In this document: piece after piece, positions 1 to 8,576 of the stretch | How positions within the stretch are numbered: position 1 is the stretch's first letter | Layout of the letters: each line of letters begins with the position of its first letter | The notes under the pieces: model-generated | Databases searched by the model: none | Seen by the model: only the letters and a program-made list of their open reading frames with translations | Told to the model about the DNA's origin: nothing | Made by a program: the position numbers and the translations under genes | Origin: Cyanobacteria bacterium FACHB-471 | Lineage (GTDB): Bacteria; Cyanobacteriota; Cyanobacteriia; Elainellales; Elainellaceae | Length of the DNA stretch: 64,000 bases | Reading direction: 5' to 3' | Assembly (NCBI GenBank): GCA_014695345.1 | Contig: JACJOC010000017.1 | Span: 1-64,000 of the forward strand

Positions 1-91
1 TTCTCTCAAAGCAAAGCACGACTATGATGACCAAATTTGGTTTTGTCGAATTCGCTCCCTGGTTTGTAAGCTTTGTCCCATCAGCAATTAA

Positions 92-274
92 GAAAGATTT
101 GTCAGGCAGTCAGGTCTTGCTCTCGACGAAAGCAGTGTGGCGCAACTGGCTAACCTACCGCCATTACATCGTGATCCGTTTGATAGGATGTTAATCTGTC
201 AGGCATTACAGAATGGTTTGACGATTGCGACTGTAGACGCAGCTATTCGTGCTTACTCAGTCAGCGTCATGTAG
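92..274 (+). pseudogene. C-terminal remnant of a PIN-domain (VapC-like) toxin
   Basis: The frame ending at 274 encodes a stretch with LPPLHRDPFDRML followed by a TVD and a Y near the end, the typical C-terminal third of VapC-type PIN ribonucleases (the HRDPFDR block, then the last acidic metal ligand). A stop at 89-91 closes the frame upstream and no start or N-terminal LLDTH motif is visible, although the gene may extend beyond the window edge. The first 90 bases hold no recognisable domain in any + frame. It is probably a decayed toxin and resembles the PIN gene at 43.6-43.9 kb. Confidence 0.55.
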
Positions 275-358
275 CAGCGCAGCCCAACATAGCCTTTGAG
301 CCGAACGGGTCAAGTAATCCTTTGAAGTTGCCATTTTTATGAATCGCGGCGTAGCTTA

Positions 359-730
359 ATGATGGACTCTATTCAAGTAACTGGTATTAGGGCATTTGGG
401 CATATTGGACTGCTGCCCGAAGAGCAAGTATTGGGGCAGTGGTTTGAAGTTGACCTGACGGTGTGGTTTGACTTGACGAAGGCGGCGGAGAGCGATCGCA
501 TTGAAGACACTTACGATTACCGCTCAGCCGTCCTTGAAGTTCAAAAGTTGATCAAAACCGAGAGATTTGCCCTGATTGAGAAACTAGCAGGGGCGATCGC
601 CACGCTGATTCTAGAATCAGGCGTTGAGCAAGTTCGAGTGCGGGTCACCAAAGTAACTGCACCAATTCCAGACTTTGACGGCAAAATCGCAGTAGAAATT
701 ACCCGAAGTCGCAACACTGCGGTTTCCTAA
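359..730 (+). CDS. folB: Dihydroneopterin aldolase
   Basis: A 123-residue protein of the FolB family, which cleaves 7,8-dihydroneopterin to 6-hydroxymethyl-dihydropterin and glycolaldehyde in folate synthesis. The start MDSIQVTGIRAFGHIGLLPEE matches the family opening (IxGixxxxxhGxxxxE) with its conserved early glutamate, and the end carries VRVRVTKVTAPIPDFDG with the usual lysine. Length is normal. Two tandem ATG codons (359 and 362) are possible starts. It stands alone, with no other folate gene beside it; the upstream DNA is a toxin remnant. Confidence 0.93.
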   Translation: MMDSIQVTGIRAFGHIGLLPEEQVLGQWFEVDLTVWFDLTKAAESDRIEDTYDYRSAVLEVQKLIKTERFALIEKLAGAIATLILESGVEQVRVRVTKVTAPIPDFDGKIAVEITRSRNTAVS

Positions 731-737
731 GCCTGCG

Positions 738-1124
738 CTATTGTTTGGCAGCACGGAAAGCGGCCTGAGTTTCTGAATCGAGCAAGCCCCACAGCCCTAA
801 TCCACCCAAAACTACAAAAGCGCTTGTAATATACAGGGCACAAATGACGATACCAGCAATCCAAGCCCAGTACTTGAGTTTTCTCAAACCCCAAACGACC
901 ACTTCTACCCCTACTGCAAGCAATAAAGAAAAAATCAAGGTAAACACACCCAGAAAAATTCCCAAAGGCTGCACGGATGTTAGGGAAGGGTCAGGTGCTA
1001 TGGATTGTACTGAAACGAAAGCAAAGAAAAATCCCAAGCCAATTCCTAGCAGTACATAAAGAGCTGCACTGATATGCAAACAAACAATGGTGATATTTAA
1101 GCGTCCTGGCATATTTTTTTCCAC
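738..1124 (-). CDS. Hypothetical four-helix membrane protein
   Basis: A 128-residue protein without a recognised family. Four hydrophobic stretches (roughly residues 10-35, 50-72, 84-106 and a short one ending near 115) suggest a small integral inner-membrane protein. The GTG at 1124 and the ATG at 1112 (MPGRLNIT) are both possible starts; neither has a strong ribosome-binding site. It converges on folB with 7 bases between the stops. No function can be assigned from the sequence. Confidence 0.6.
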   Translation of the reverse strand: MEKNMPGRLNITIVCLHISAALYVLLGIGLGFFFAFVSVQSIAPDPSLTSVQPLGIFLGVFTLIFSLLLAVGVEVVVWGLRKLKYWAWIAGIVICALYITSAFVVLGGLGLWGLLDSETQAAFRAAKQ

Positions 1125-1359
1125 TATGTTTACTCTTTTCTCTTCATTTTGCCTGCCGTCTCAACAGGTTGTGTAGGGCTAGTTCCGCCGCTCGAAACTG
1201 AGAATTGGTATAGCTTCGGTGAGCAGCACTACACCGCTTTAAAGTTGCGATTTTTGAGAATGGGGCTTAGACTTTCCTTACTATTCTTGCCTGTAAATCT
1301 GCACAGCATTTTTGCACAGCACCCATTTGCATCCCCCTAGCTTTTAGTCCTAACTTCCT

Positions 1360-2664
1360 ATGAAGCCTGCCCTTACCCGATTTGGCAATCAGATGTCTCA
1401 CCTGAGCGGCGTTCGCGCCGTGATGAAGGATATCGTCGAGGCAACCCGGGCAGGCAAGGATTTTATTAATTTGAGCGCTGGCAATCCGGTAATTTTGCCG
1501 GAGGTTGAGCAGATGTGGCGCGATTGCACTGCCAAGCTTTTGAGTAGTGCGGAATATGGGGAAGTGGTCTGTCGCTATGGTGCAAGCCAGGGCTACCGTC
1601 CTTTAATTGAGGCAGTACTCCAAGATTTTAATCAGCGGTTTGGGCTGAATTTGAGCGATCGCAACATTCTCATCACCCCCGGTAGTCAAGCCCTCTACTT
1701 CTACGCTGCGAATGCACTGGGCGGCTACACTACTGACGGCGAACTTAAGCAAATGGTTTTGCCGCTGAGTCCTGACTACACCGGATATGGCGGCATCTCG
1801 CTCACACCAGAAGCGGTAAAAGCTTACAAGCCAGCCATTGAGATGGATGCAAAGGGGCATTGGTTTAAATATCGCCCTGACTTTAGCCAACTAGAAATCA
1901 ACGAAAAGACCGGATTCGTGCTGTTTTCGCGCCCGTGTAACCCAACAGGCAATGTGTTGTCAGACGATGAGGTGAGACGAATTGCGGCAATGGCTAGTAC
2001 CTATAATGTCCCTGTACTGGTTGATTCTGCCTATGCGCCACCTTTCCCATCGCTTAACTTTACAGAGATGACTCCCATCTTTGGCGACAATATTGTTCAC
2101 TGCACTAGTTTGTCAAAGGCAGGTCTACCCGGAGAAAGGCTCGGAATCGCGCTGGGCGATGAGCAGGTGATTCAGGCGTTAGAGTCTTTTCAAACCAATC
2201 TTTGTTTGCATTCTTCACGCTATGGACAGGCGATCGCCGCTCACGCAATTCGCTCTGGACAACTGGCAGACATCTCAACACGAGTGATTCGTCCTCACTA
2301 TCAGGCAAAGTTTGCCGTCCTGGAGTCAACTCTACAAGACGTAATGCCTGATGTGCCCTGGTTTTTGCATCGCGGCGAAGGCTCGATTTTTGGTTGGCTC
2401 TGGCTCCAAGATTTGCCCATCACCGATTGGGAATTTTACGAACTGCTGAAGCAAAAGGGTGTTTTAGTCGTTCCAGGTAGCCCCTTCTTCCCAGGCATTC
2501 GGGAGGATTGGAGCCATACGCAGCAATGCTTCCGCATCAGCCTAACTGCCACCGATCAAGAACTGGTAACAGCCATGCAACGACTAGCAGAGGTGACAGA
2601 GCAAACCTATCGGCAGTCGAGCCTACAATCAAGTAAGCGGGTGGCTAATTTGGTGGTGGGTTGA
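1360..2664 (+). CDS. avtA: Valine--pyruvate aminotransferase (class I/II PLP enzyme)
   Basis: A 434-residue fold-type I aminotransferase. Visible motifs are [11 protein letters not shown] near the N terminus, [10 protein letters not shown], the [10 protein letters not shown] block, [10 protein letters not shown] with the PLP-contacting Asp and Tyr, and [13 protein letters not shown] with the Schiff-base lysine. The HxxAGLPG form and overall length fit AvtA, which moves the amino group between valine or alanine and pyruvate. Its TGA (2662-2664) shares a base with the rimM ATG at 2664, so the two are translationally coupled. The AvtA assignment over other class I enzymes rests on remembered family resemblance. 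Confidence 0.82.
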   Translation: MKPALTRFGNQMSHLSGVRAVMKDIVEATRAGKDFINLSAGNPVILPEVEQMWRDCTAKLLSSAEYGEVVCRYGASQGYRPLIEAVLQDFNQRFGLNLSDRNILITPGSQALYFYAANALGGYTTDGELKQMVLPLSPDYTGYGGISLTPEAVKAYKPAIEMDAKGHWFKYRPDFSQLEINEKTGFVLFSRPCNPTGNVLSDDEVRRIAAMASTYNVPVLVDSAYAPPFPSLNFTEMTPIFGDNIVHCTSLSKAGLPGERLGIALGDEQVIQALESFQTNLCLHSSRYGQAIAAHAIRSGQLADISTRVIRPHYQAKFAVLESTLQDVMPDVPWFLHRGEGSIFGWLWLQDLPITDWEFYELLKQKGVLVVPGSPFFPGIREDWSHTQQCFRISLTATDQELVTAMQRLAEVTEQTYRQSSLQSSKRVANLVVG

Positions 2665-3194
2665 TGGCTGATACAAGCTGGTTGGAAGTCGGTAAAATTG
2701 TTGGCGTACAAGGATTAAAAGGGGAAGTTCGGGTTTACCCAAACTCAGATTTTCCAGAGCGATTTGAGGTACCTGGGCTGCGCTGGCTGCTACGACCAGA
2801 GGCAACAGAGCCAGAGCAAATTGAGCTATTGTCAGGACGCTATCTCAACGGTAAAGGGCTGTATGTGCTGCGGTTTGAGGGAGTTAGCGATCGCACCCAG
2901 GCTGAAGCACTAAAAAATTGCCGCCTGCTGGTGCCAGAGAGCGATCGCCCCCCTTTAGAAGAGGGTGAATTCCACGTCTCCGATCTGTTGGGTCTAGAGG
3001 TTTTTGACCAGGCGACTCAGGTTTTGGTTGGCACCGTTGTAGACGTATTTGCGGCAGGCAATGATTTGTTAGAAGTAGAGCTCAGTGAATCCGGCTCTAA
3101 AAAGCTGATTCCATTTGTTGAGGAAATTGTGCCTGTCGTGGATTTGCAGCAGAGACGAATTGAGATCACGCCCCCTGCTGGGTTAATTGAGTAG
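2664..3194 (+). CDS. rimM: Ribosome maturation factor RimM
   Basis: A 176-residue protein required for 16S rRNA processing and 30S maturation through binding to protein S19. The N-terminal RimM beta-barrel opens with [19 protein letters not shown], the family signature, and the C-terminal PRC-barrel contains LLEVE and [13 protein letters not shown] chose the ATG at 2664, which overlaps the avtA TGA as TGATG, over the TTG one codon upstream. A short inverted repeat follows at 3207-3228 before the convergent dxr gene. Confidence 0.95.
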   Translation: MADTSWLEVGKIVGVQGLKGEVRVYPNSDFPERFEVPGLRWLLRPEATEPEQIELLSGRYLNGKGLYVLRFEGVSDRTQAEALKNCRLLVPESDRPPLEEGEFHVSDLLGLEVFDQATQVLVGTVVDVFAAGNDLLEVELSESGSKKLIPFVEEIVPVVDLQQRRIEITPPAGLIE

Positions 3195-3206
3195 AGCTTC
3201 AACGCT

Positions 3207-3228
3207 CAAACATCTCAGAAGATGTTTG
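3207..3228. terminator. Hairpin between convergent rimM and dxr
   Basis: A perfect 9-bp stem (3207-3215 with 3220-3228) and four-base loop lies between the stops of rimM and dxr, 22 bases before the end of dxr. There is no T-run on either side, so it may be a weak bidirectional terminator or only an mRNA 3' end structure. Confidence 0.35.
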
Positions 3229-3249
3229 CAGAGCTTAATAGAATTAGGT

Positions 3250-4443
3250 CTAAACGGCGATCGCCCGATCGCCCTTATCCAGTTTCTGGCAAAACTCCAA
3301 CACCGCCTGCCTGGCCCACTGGTCAGCCGCAATGATGTCCTCCAGGGAAGGAGAAGCGTGATTGTCAGATTGATGGCGATCGCACACCTGCTCAATTAGC
3401 CGAGGAATATCGAGAAACTGAATTCTTTCCTCTAAAAACAGCGCAACAGCCTGTTCATTTGCAGCATTGAGAACGGCAGGCATTGATCCCCCGGCTCGAC
3501 CTGCTGCATACGCCAACCGCATACAGGGATATTTCTGATGGTCAGGCTCTCGAAATGTCAGATTCCCAGCTTTGACCAGATCCAATCGTTCCCAATCCGT
3601 CGAAACTCGCTCTGGGTAAGAAAGGGCATACAGTAAGGGCAACCGCATGTCAGGCAAACCAAGCTGTGCCAGCACGGATGTATCTTCTAGCTCAATCAGT
3701 GAGTGAATGATACTTTGCGGATGGATCACAATCTCAATGTGGTCATAATCCAGCCCAAACAGAAAATGTGCCTCAATCACCTCCAATCCCTTATTCATCA
3801 GGGTGGCGGAGTCAATGGTAATCTTTTGCCCCATTGTCCAGTTAGGGTGCTTTAGCGCATCAGCAACTTTAACAGTTGCCAACTTTTCCACAGGCAAATC
3901 TCGAAACGCACCGCCAGAGGCAGTTAGCAGAATTCGCCGCAACCCTCCTGCCGGAACTCCTTGCAGGCATTGAAAGATTGCAGAATGCTCTGAATCGGCA
4001 GGCAACAGCTTGATCCCGTGTTTCTCAACCAGTGGCAGAACGACCGGACCACCTGCGATCAGGGTTTCTTTGTTAGCCAAGGCAATATCTTTTCCAGCTT
4101 CGATCGCGGCAATTGTTGGTAAAAGTCCAGCACAGCCAACAATTCCGGTCACAACGGCTTCTGAGTTGCCGTAGCGAGCGACTTCAGTTACACCGGCTTC
4201 GCCTGCCAGCAGAATCGGTTTGTAATCAAGATCGGCGATCGCCTCCTGCAAAGCGCCCAACTGAGCGGTGTCACAAATCGCTGCAATTTGGGGACGAAAC
4301 TGACGAATTTGCTGAGCCAGCAGTTCAACATTACGTCTGGCTGCCAATCCGACAATCTGAAACTGATCGGGATATTCAGCCACAATATCCAGGGTTTGGG
4401 TGCCGATAGAGCCAGTGGAGCCAAGCAGAGTAATCGGTTTCAC
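3250..4443 (-). CDS. dxr: 1-deoxy-D-xylulose 5-phosphate reductoisomerase
   Basis: A 397-residue NADPH-dependent enzyme making 2-C-methyl-D-erythritol 4-phosphate, the committed step of the MEP isoprenoid pathway. The N terminus [19 protein letters not shown] is the NADPH-binding loop. [23 protein letters not shown] (metal-binding Asp and Glu), SGGAFRD and [21 protein letters not shown] are the catalytic blocks, in the expected order. Length is standard. In cyanobacteria this pathway feeds carotenoids, phytol and quinones. It is a single gene here, upstream of an unrelated membrane protein on the same strand. Confidence 0.97.
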   Translation of the reverse strand: MKPITLLGSTGSIGTQTLDIVAEYPDQFQIVGLAARRNVELLAQQIRQFRPQIAAICDTAQLGALQEAIADLDYKPILLAGEAGVTEVARYGNSEAVVTGIVGCAGLLPTIAAIEAGKDIALANKETLIAGGPVVLPLVEKHGIKLLPADSEHSAIFQCLQGVPAGGLRRILLTASGGAFRDLPVEKLATVKVADALKHPNWTMGQKITIDSATLMNKGLEVIEAHFLFGLDYDHIEIVIHPQSIIHSLIELEDTSVLAQLGLPDMRLPLLYALSYPERVSTDWERLDLVKAGNLTFREPDHQKYPCMRLAYAAGRAGGSMPAVLNAANEQAVALFLEERIQFLDIPRLIEQVCDRHQSDNHASPSLEDIIAADQWARQAVLEFCQKLDKGDRAIAV

Positions 4444-4526
4444 GATTGTTTAAGAATTAGCAGCAACTCCACTATAGGACGCTCTGGGGGCAGGAACCAA
4501 GCAAAGTAGAAGAGATGATCCCAAGG

Positions 4527-5771
4527 TTATTTCTCAGATGCCGTCTCAGCCTTTTGATCAATCTGGGCATAGTAAACCCCAGCAAAAACCGCAAAGGCGT
4601 AGATCAGAGTACCGATGGTGTAAACAAAGTTGCCGAAAGGCTGCGCTTTAGCCAAGGAACTCGTGTGCAACAGCAGGTAGTGCCAGTCGTGATAGCTGAT
4701 TTCACCGCCCAGCAGCGGCAAAACTCGATCTTGAGCGTCTTTGATGTAGATGGAGACATCCCAGAAATTTTCTCCAGCCCAGCAAAGTGCGATCGCACTG
4801 GCATAGCGTTGTTGGGTGTAGAAAAAATAGCCGCAGATGCCCGCAGGTACCAAAATCTGCATCAGCGATCCCCCTAAAACGTAGATGAACCGCCCAAAGG
4901 GACTGAACAGAACGTGCCCCGCTTCATGAAAAATCAGGTTGACCCCATGCAGAAACATCATGATGCCGTTGTTAGCTATCAGAAAGCCATCAACCGTGTA
5001 GTCTGAAGCGCTAAACAGCCCATGGAATGCCAGAGCTGAAACGAACCCCAGCTTTAGATAGTTAAACTTGAACGTCCACTCCATCGGGGGTTGGGCAGGC
5101 TGTTGAGCAGAAAGGGGCTGACCAGCCCTGGACTTGAGCAGATTTGAAACGGGGATCGCTTCTGTTGTGGGCGGATTGACTACTCCCTCCGTGGGTACCT
5201 GCCGCGAAAACTCCTCAGTCCAGCCTGGAGAATCTGATTCAGTCCGTTTTCCAAAAACCTGAATGTCTGCAATCAAATTTGTGCTGAATCCGGCTAATTC
5301 TCGCTCAACCAGCGTTACTGCGGCTCTTTGATTGGGAGTTTGGTCAGAACTTAAATAAACGGATAGATGAGCATTTTGTAGCTGAGCTTTGATTTCAACC
5401 GTTTGGTGAGCTAAAGCACGGCTGAGAAGAACGGCGATCGCCTCTTCATCGCCCTGTTTTGCTAATCCCTTGAGCAGACCTAGCCGATTGGCAGAACACT
5501 GGTCAGCCCACACCGGAAGCTGGTCTTGCTGGCAGGCATAAACCTGAACTGACTTGACCAGCGGAATCTGTAAATGCAGCAAGGCGCGATAGATCTGTTT
5601 GAGACAAGTCGTCTGATCAGGAATCTCAGCCGCCTCTAGCATGATTCGCAGACAGCCATCCGTCAGGCTTACTTTTGTGGCGATCGCTTCAGTCCGAAGC
5701 ACTTTTTCAATGAAAGTGGCGATCGCCTGCTCATTCCCCTGCTTAGCAAGATGCAAGTTGGGTTGTGTCAT
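4527..5771 (-). CDS. Membrane HEAGH (M50-like) putative metalloprotease with duplicated N-terminal domain
   Basis: A 414-residue protein in two halves. Residues about 5-92 and 98-188 are an internal duplication: each starts with an LAKQGNEQAIA-like motif, continues through a beta-rich stretch and ends near a tryptophan (VWAD, GWTEEF). A Pro/Gln-rich linker (190-232) leads to a hydrophobic C-terminal half with several membrane segments. HEAGH at residues 282-286 gives two zinc-binding His and the catalytic Glu, as in membrane zinc proteases; E334, D345 or the His at 361/364 could supply a third ligand. There is no canonical site-2-protease NxxPxxxxDG motif, so activity is uncertain. The duplicated domain recurs in cyanobacterial proteins but its function is not known to me. 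Confidence 0.7.
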   Translation of the reverse strand: MTQPNLHLAKQGNEQAIATFIEKVLRTEAIATKVSLTDGCLRIMLEAAEIPDQTTCLKQIYRALLHLQIPLVKSVQVYACQQDQLPVWADQCSANRLGLLKGLAKQGDEEAIAVLLSRALAHQTVEIKAQLQNAHLSVYLSSDQTPNQRAAVTLVERELAGFSTNLIADIQVFGKRTESDSPGWTEEFSRQVPTEGVVNPPTTEAIPVSNLLKSRAGQPLSAQQPAQPPMEWTFKFNYLKLGFVSALAFHGLFSASDYTVDGFLIANNGIMMFLHGVNLIFHEAGHVLFSPFGRFIYVLGGSLMQILVPAGICGYFFYTQQRYASAIALCWAGENFWDVSIYIKDAQDRVLPLLGGEISYHDWHYLLLHTSSLAKAQPFGNFVYTIGTLIYAFAVFAGVYYAQIDQKAETASEK

Positions 5772-6188
5772 ACACCCAAAGCTTTAAAGTATAAAACCTA
5801 ACTATAGCCTCAAGTAAATTGAAGGACACCAACCTACTTTCTGCCCCTTGTAGCCTGCCCTTCAGCTTGAGTAATGATTAGTTAAAAAAAGCGTTCAAAA
5901 CTTTGCACATTGAAAAAGTAATTCAGGATCAAGTCAGTTTGTAGTCTGCAAAACCGTAAAGAGTGTAAAAAAAACCTCTTTTTAAGCAAAATCCTGTCAG
6001 CCTGTAGGTAGACTTCATTACAGTGCGTTTTGACTCATCAGGGTTTTAATTCAGCGCTAAATAAATCAGGTTACTTGGCGATCGCAAAACTAGTTCAAGT
6101 CGTGCCAAACAACCAGCGTGACTCACACAATCCGGTTTTGATGAGAGAAGTCTAACGAAGCACAGAGAGTATTGAGAGCAAAAAAGAT
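5772..6188. other. Intergenic region between divergent genes
   Basis: These 417 bases separate the minus-strand HEAGH protein from the plus-strand alpha-glucan phosphorylase and should hold both promoters. The stretch is AT-rich, with poly-A/T runs near 5883-5891 and 5968-5985 and one HIP1-like site. I found no open frame with a recognisable motif and no convincing promoter pair. Confidence 0.4.
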
Positions 6189-8402
6189 ATGGTGAACGAC
6201 AGTTCTGTAACGCCTGCTAACAGATTAGGCGCAAGATTACCGCTTCCCCTCAAACGCTTAGCGGATTTGGCTTACAACTATTGGTGGAGCTGGACAAGCG
6301 ATCGAATCTCCCTATTTCAAAACATCGACCCAGAGGAATGGCAGCGTTGCGGTCATAACCCCGTTGCTCTGCTAGAAACCGTTTCCTACGATCGCCTCAC
6401 CCAAGTTGCTGAAGACCCTACCTATCTCAAGCGACTGCAAACCCTGGCTGCTCAGCTTGACCAATACATGTCAGAGCGCAACACCTGGGCTAATCGAGTC
6501 GCGCCCCAGATTTCTCAAGAACATCCCGTAGCCTATTTTTGCGCCGAGTTTGGGCTGCATGAGTCGCTGCCCATCTACTCAGGCGGTCTAGGCATTCTGG
6601 CTGGGGATCACCTCAAATCAGCCGCTGACCTGGGCGTACCACTGGTAGGATTAGGGCTACTTTATCGTCAGGGCTACTTTCGGCAACGGCTGAGCCGCAG
6701 CGGTTGGCAGGAAGACTATTACGTAGATAACCAGTTTGAGAAACTGCCCCTGGAGCTAATGCTCAATGACCAGGGATCAGCCATCACGATTGAGCTACAG
6801 GTTCGCCAGCGACTCGTTAGAGCGCAAATTTGGCGGGTGCAGGTGGGGCGCGTCAGCCTTTACCTGTTAGATACCGACCGAGAAGACAATGATCCGATTG
6901 ATCGCTGGCTTACTGGACACCTCTATGGTGGCAACCAGGAAACCCGGATCGCTCAAGAAGTGCTACTGGGGATCGGCGGTGTCCGGGCACTACAAGCTCT
7001 GGGAATCGAGCCTTCGGTTTATCACTTGAATGAAGGACACGCTGCTTTTTGCTTGCTGGAAGTGGCAAAGCTGGAGATTCAGCGCACAGGCAAATCTTTC
7101 TACGACGTAGAAGCGTCGGTACGCGATCGCTCCATCTTCACCACTCATACGCCCGTTCCTGCGGGGCATGACGTATTCTCTGCTGACCTGATCGATTCCT
7201 ACTTTGCTCACTACTGGCAAGAACTAGGGCTTTCCCGTGAACAGTTCCTGGCACTGGGCGCACGGCGCTTAGGCGATCCTTGGGAACCGTTTGGCATGAC
7301 CGTTCTAGCACTGCGTCTGACCCGTGCTGCCAATGGCGTAAGCGAATTGCATGGTCAGGTATCGCGCAAGATGTGGACGATTCTCTATCCCGATCGCCCT
7401 GAAGACAAAGTTCCAATTGGTCACATCACAAACGGCGTTCATGCGCGCACCTGGACAGCCCCCTTGCTGGCTGACCTTTACGCCCAATACATGGGAGAGG
7501 ACTGGTCTAGCCATGTCGTCGACCCACAAATGTGGGCAAAGGTAGATCAGGTGCCGGATGAGGAACTGTGGCATCGCCACCAGATTCTCAAAGACCGTCT
7601 GGTTGCCCATACCCGTTTCAAAATCAAACATGCGCGACAGCTACGGGGTGAAGATCAGGGACTGATTCAGGCAACCGATCAACTACTTGATCCCAAAGTA
7701 CTGACAATTGGCTTTGCCCGTCGATTTAGCCCCTACAAGCGTGGAGCCTTACTACTGCGCGACTTTGAGCGGGCAATTCGCCTATTTGGCAACCCAGAGC
7801 GCCCCATTCAAATTGTCTTTTCGGGCAAGGCACATCCTGCTGATGAGGAAGGCAAACGCATCATTCAACGACTGATGGAATGGTGCAAACATCCTGCCTT
7901 GCAAAACCGAGTTGCGTTTGTGGAAGACTACGATATCTTCACCGCCCAAAAGCTGGTACAGGGAGTCGATGTCTGGCTAAACAATCCTCGTCGTCCACTA
8001 GAAGCATCAGGCACCAGCGGTCAGAAAGTTTGCTTTAACGGCGGCATCAATTGCAGCGTGTTAGACGGCTGGTGGTGTGAAGGCTACCAGGTAGACGCAA
8101 ACGGTAAGGGCATTAATGGATGGGCGATCGGCGAAGACGCTCACACCAGCGACCAAGATTTGCAGGATCAAATCGATTCTGAATCTCTGTATCAGCTGAT
8201 GGAGCAGGAAATCGTACCGCTCTACTATGACCAGGATGAGAACGGCGTTCCGCATGGCTGGGTACAGATGATGAAAGCCTCAATCCGCACAAATGCACCT
8301 GTGTTTAACACCGATCGCATGATTGCCGATTATGTGGCCAAGATGTACGCACCTGGTGCGCCGATTCACATGGAGCCGATTTTAGCCAGCGTTCCTTCTT
8401 AG
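6189..8402 (+). CDS. glgP: Alpha-glucan phosphorylase (short, Thermotoga-type family)
   Basis: A 737-residue GT35 enzyme that phosphorolyses alpha-1,4-glucans to glucose 1-phosphate. Family marks include YFCAEFGLHESLPIYSGGLG, LNEGHAAF, TTHTPVPAGHDVF, GFARRFSPYKRG and the PLP-region block EASGTSGQKVCFNGG, where a lysine carries the cofactor. The opening LPLPLKRLADLAYNYWWSW with its early tryptophans is typical of the short bacterial and archaeal subfamily, about 110 residues shorter than the classical form at 37.4-39.9 kb. A rho-independent terminator follows within 65 bases. Role: glycogen mobilisation in the cytoplasm. Confidence 0.93.
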   Translation: MVNDSSVTPANRLGARLPLPLKRLADLAYNYWWSWTSDRISLFQNIDPEEWQRCGHNPVALLETVSYDRLTQVAEDPTYLKRLQTLAAQLDQYMSERNTWANRVAPQISQEHPVAYFCAEFGLHESLPIYSGGLGILAGDHLKSAADLGVPLVGLGLLYRQGYFRQRLSRSGWQEDYYVDNQFEKLPLELMLNDQGSAITIELQVRQRLVRAQIWRVQVGRVSLYLLDTDREDNDPIDRWLTGHLYGGNQETRIAQEVLLGIGGVRALQALGIEPSVYHLNEGHAAFCLLEVAKLEIQRTGKSFYDVEASVRDRSIFTTHTPVPAGHDVFSADLIDSYFAHYWQELGLSREQFLALGARRLGDPWEPFGMTVLALRLTRAANGVSELHGQVSRKMWTILYPDRPEDKVPIGHITNGVHARTWTAPLLADLYAQYMGEDWSSHVVDPQMWAKVDQVPDEELWHRHQILKDRLVAHTRFKIKHARQLRGEDQGLIQATDQLLDPKVLTIGFARRFSPYKRGALLLRDFERAIRLFGNPERPIQIVFSGKAHPADEEGKRIIQRLMEWCKHPALQNRVAFVEDYDIFTAQKLVQGVDVWLNNPRRPLEASGTSGQKVCFNGGINCSVLDGWWCEGYQVDANGKGINGWAIGEDAHTSDQDLQDQIDSESLYQLMEQEIVPLYYDQDENGVPHGWVQMMKASIRTNAPVFNTDRMIADYVAKMYAPGAPIHMEPILASVPS

Positions 8403-8431
8403 AGACGCTTCAACGTAGGGTTATTTTTGTA

Positions 8432-8466
8432 GGGACAACATCTAAATGTAATGTTGTCCCTTTTTT
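8432..8466 (+). terminator. Rho-independent terminator of the alpha-glucan phosphorylase gene
   Basis: A perfect 10-bp stem (GGGACAACAT pairing with ATGTTGTCCC) with a 9-base loop is followed directly by six T. It lies 30 bases after the stop codon. Confidence 0.85.
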
Positions 8467-8488
8467 ATAGTGCCAGTCATACCCACTT

Positions 8489-8537
8489 ACAAAGAAGGGA
8501 GGGCACCCCGCGCAGCGGGGTGCCCTCCCTTCTTTGT
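8489..8537. repeat. Perfect 23-bp inverted repeat with 3-base loop
   Basis: Bases 8489-8511 pair perfectly with 8515-8537 around GCA. The stem is rich in G/C (core GGGCACCCCGC) and lies between the convergent ends of the phosphorylase and purF. It could act as the purF terminator, but it has no T-run and the upstream hairpin already serves the phosphorylase, so a mobile palindromic repeat is equally possible. Confidence 0.8.
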
Positions 8538-8576
8538 CCTAACCTGTACGGCTACAGCGGTAATGCAAAAGCTGCC

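Noticed and set aside
844-1059. A plus-strand gene
   Set aside because: Antisense to the 738-1124 membrane protein, whose hydrophobic pattern is more convincing.
1149-1340. A 63-residue gene upstream of avtA
   Set aside because: No motif or start signal; likely chance opening in the avtA leader.
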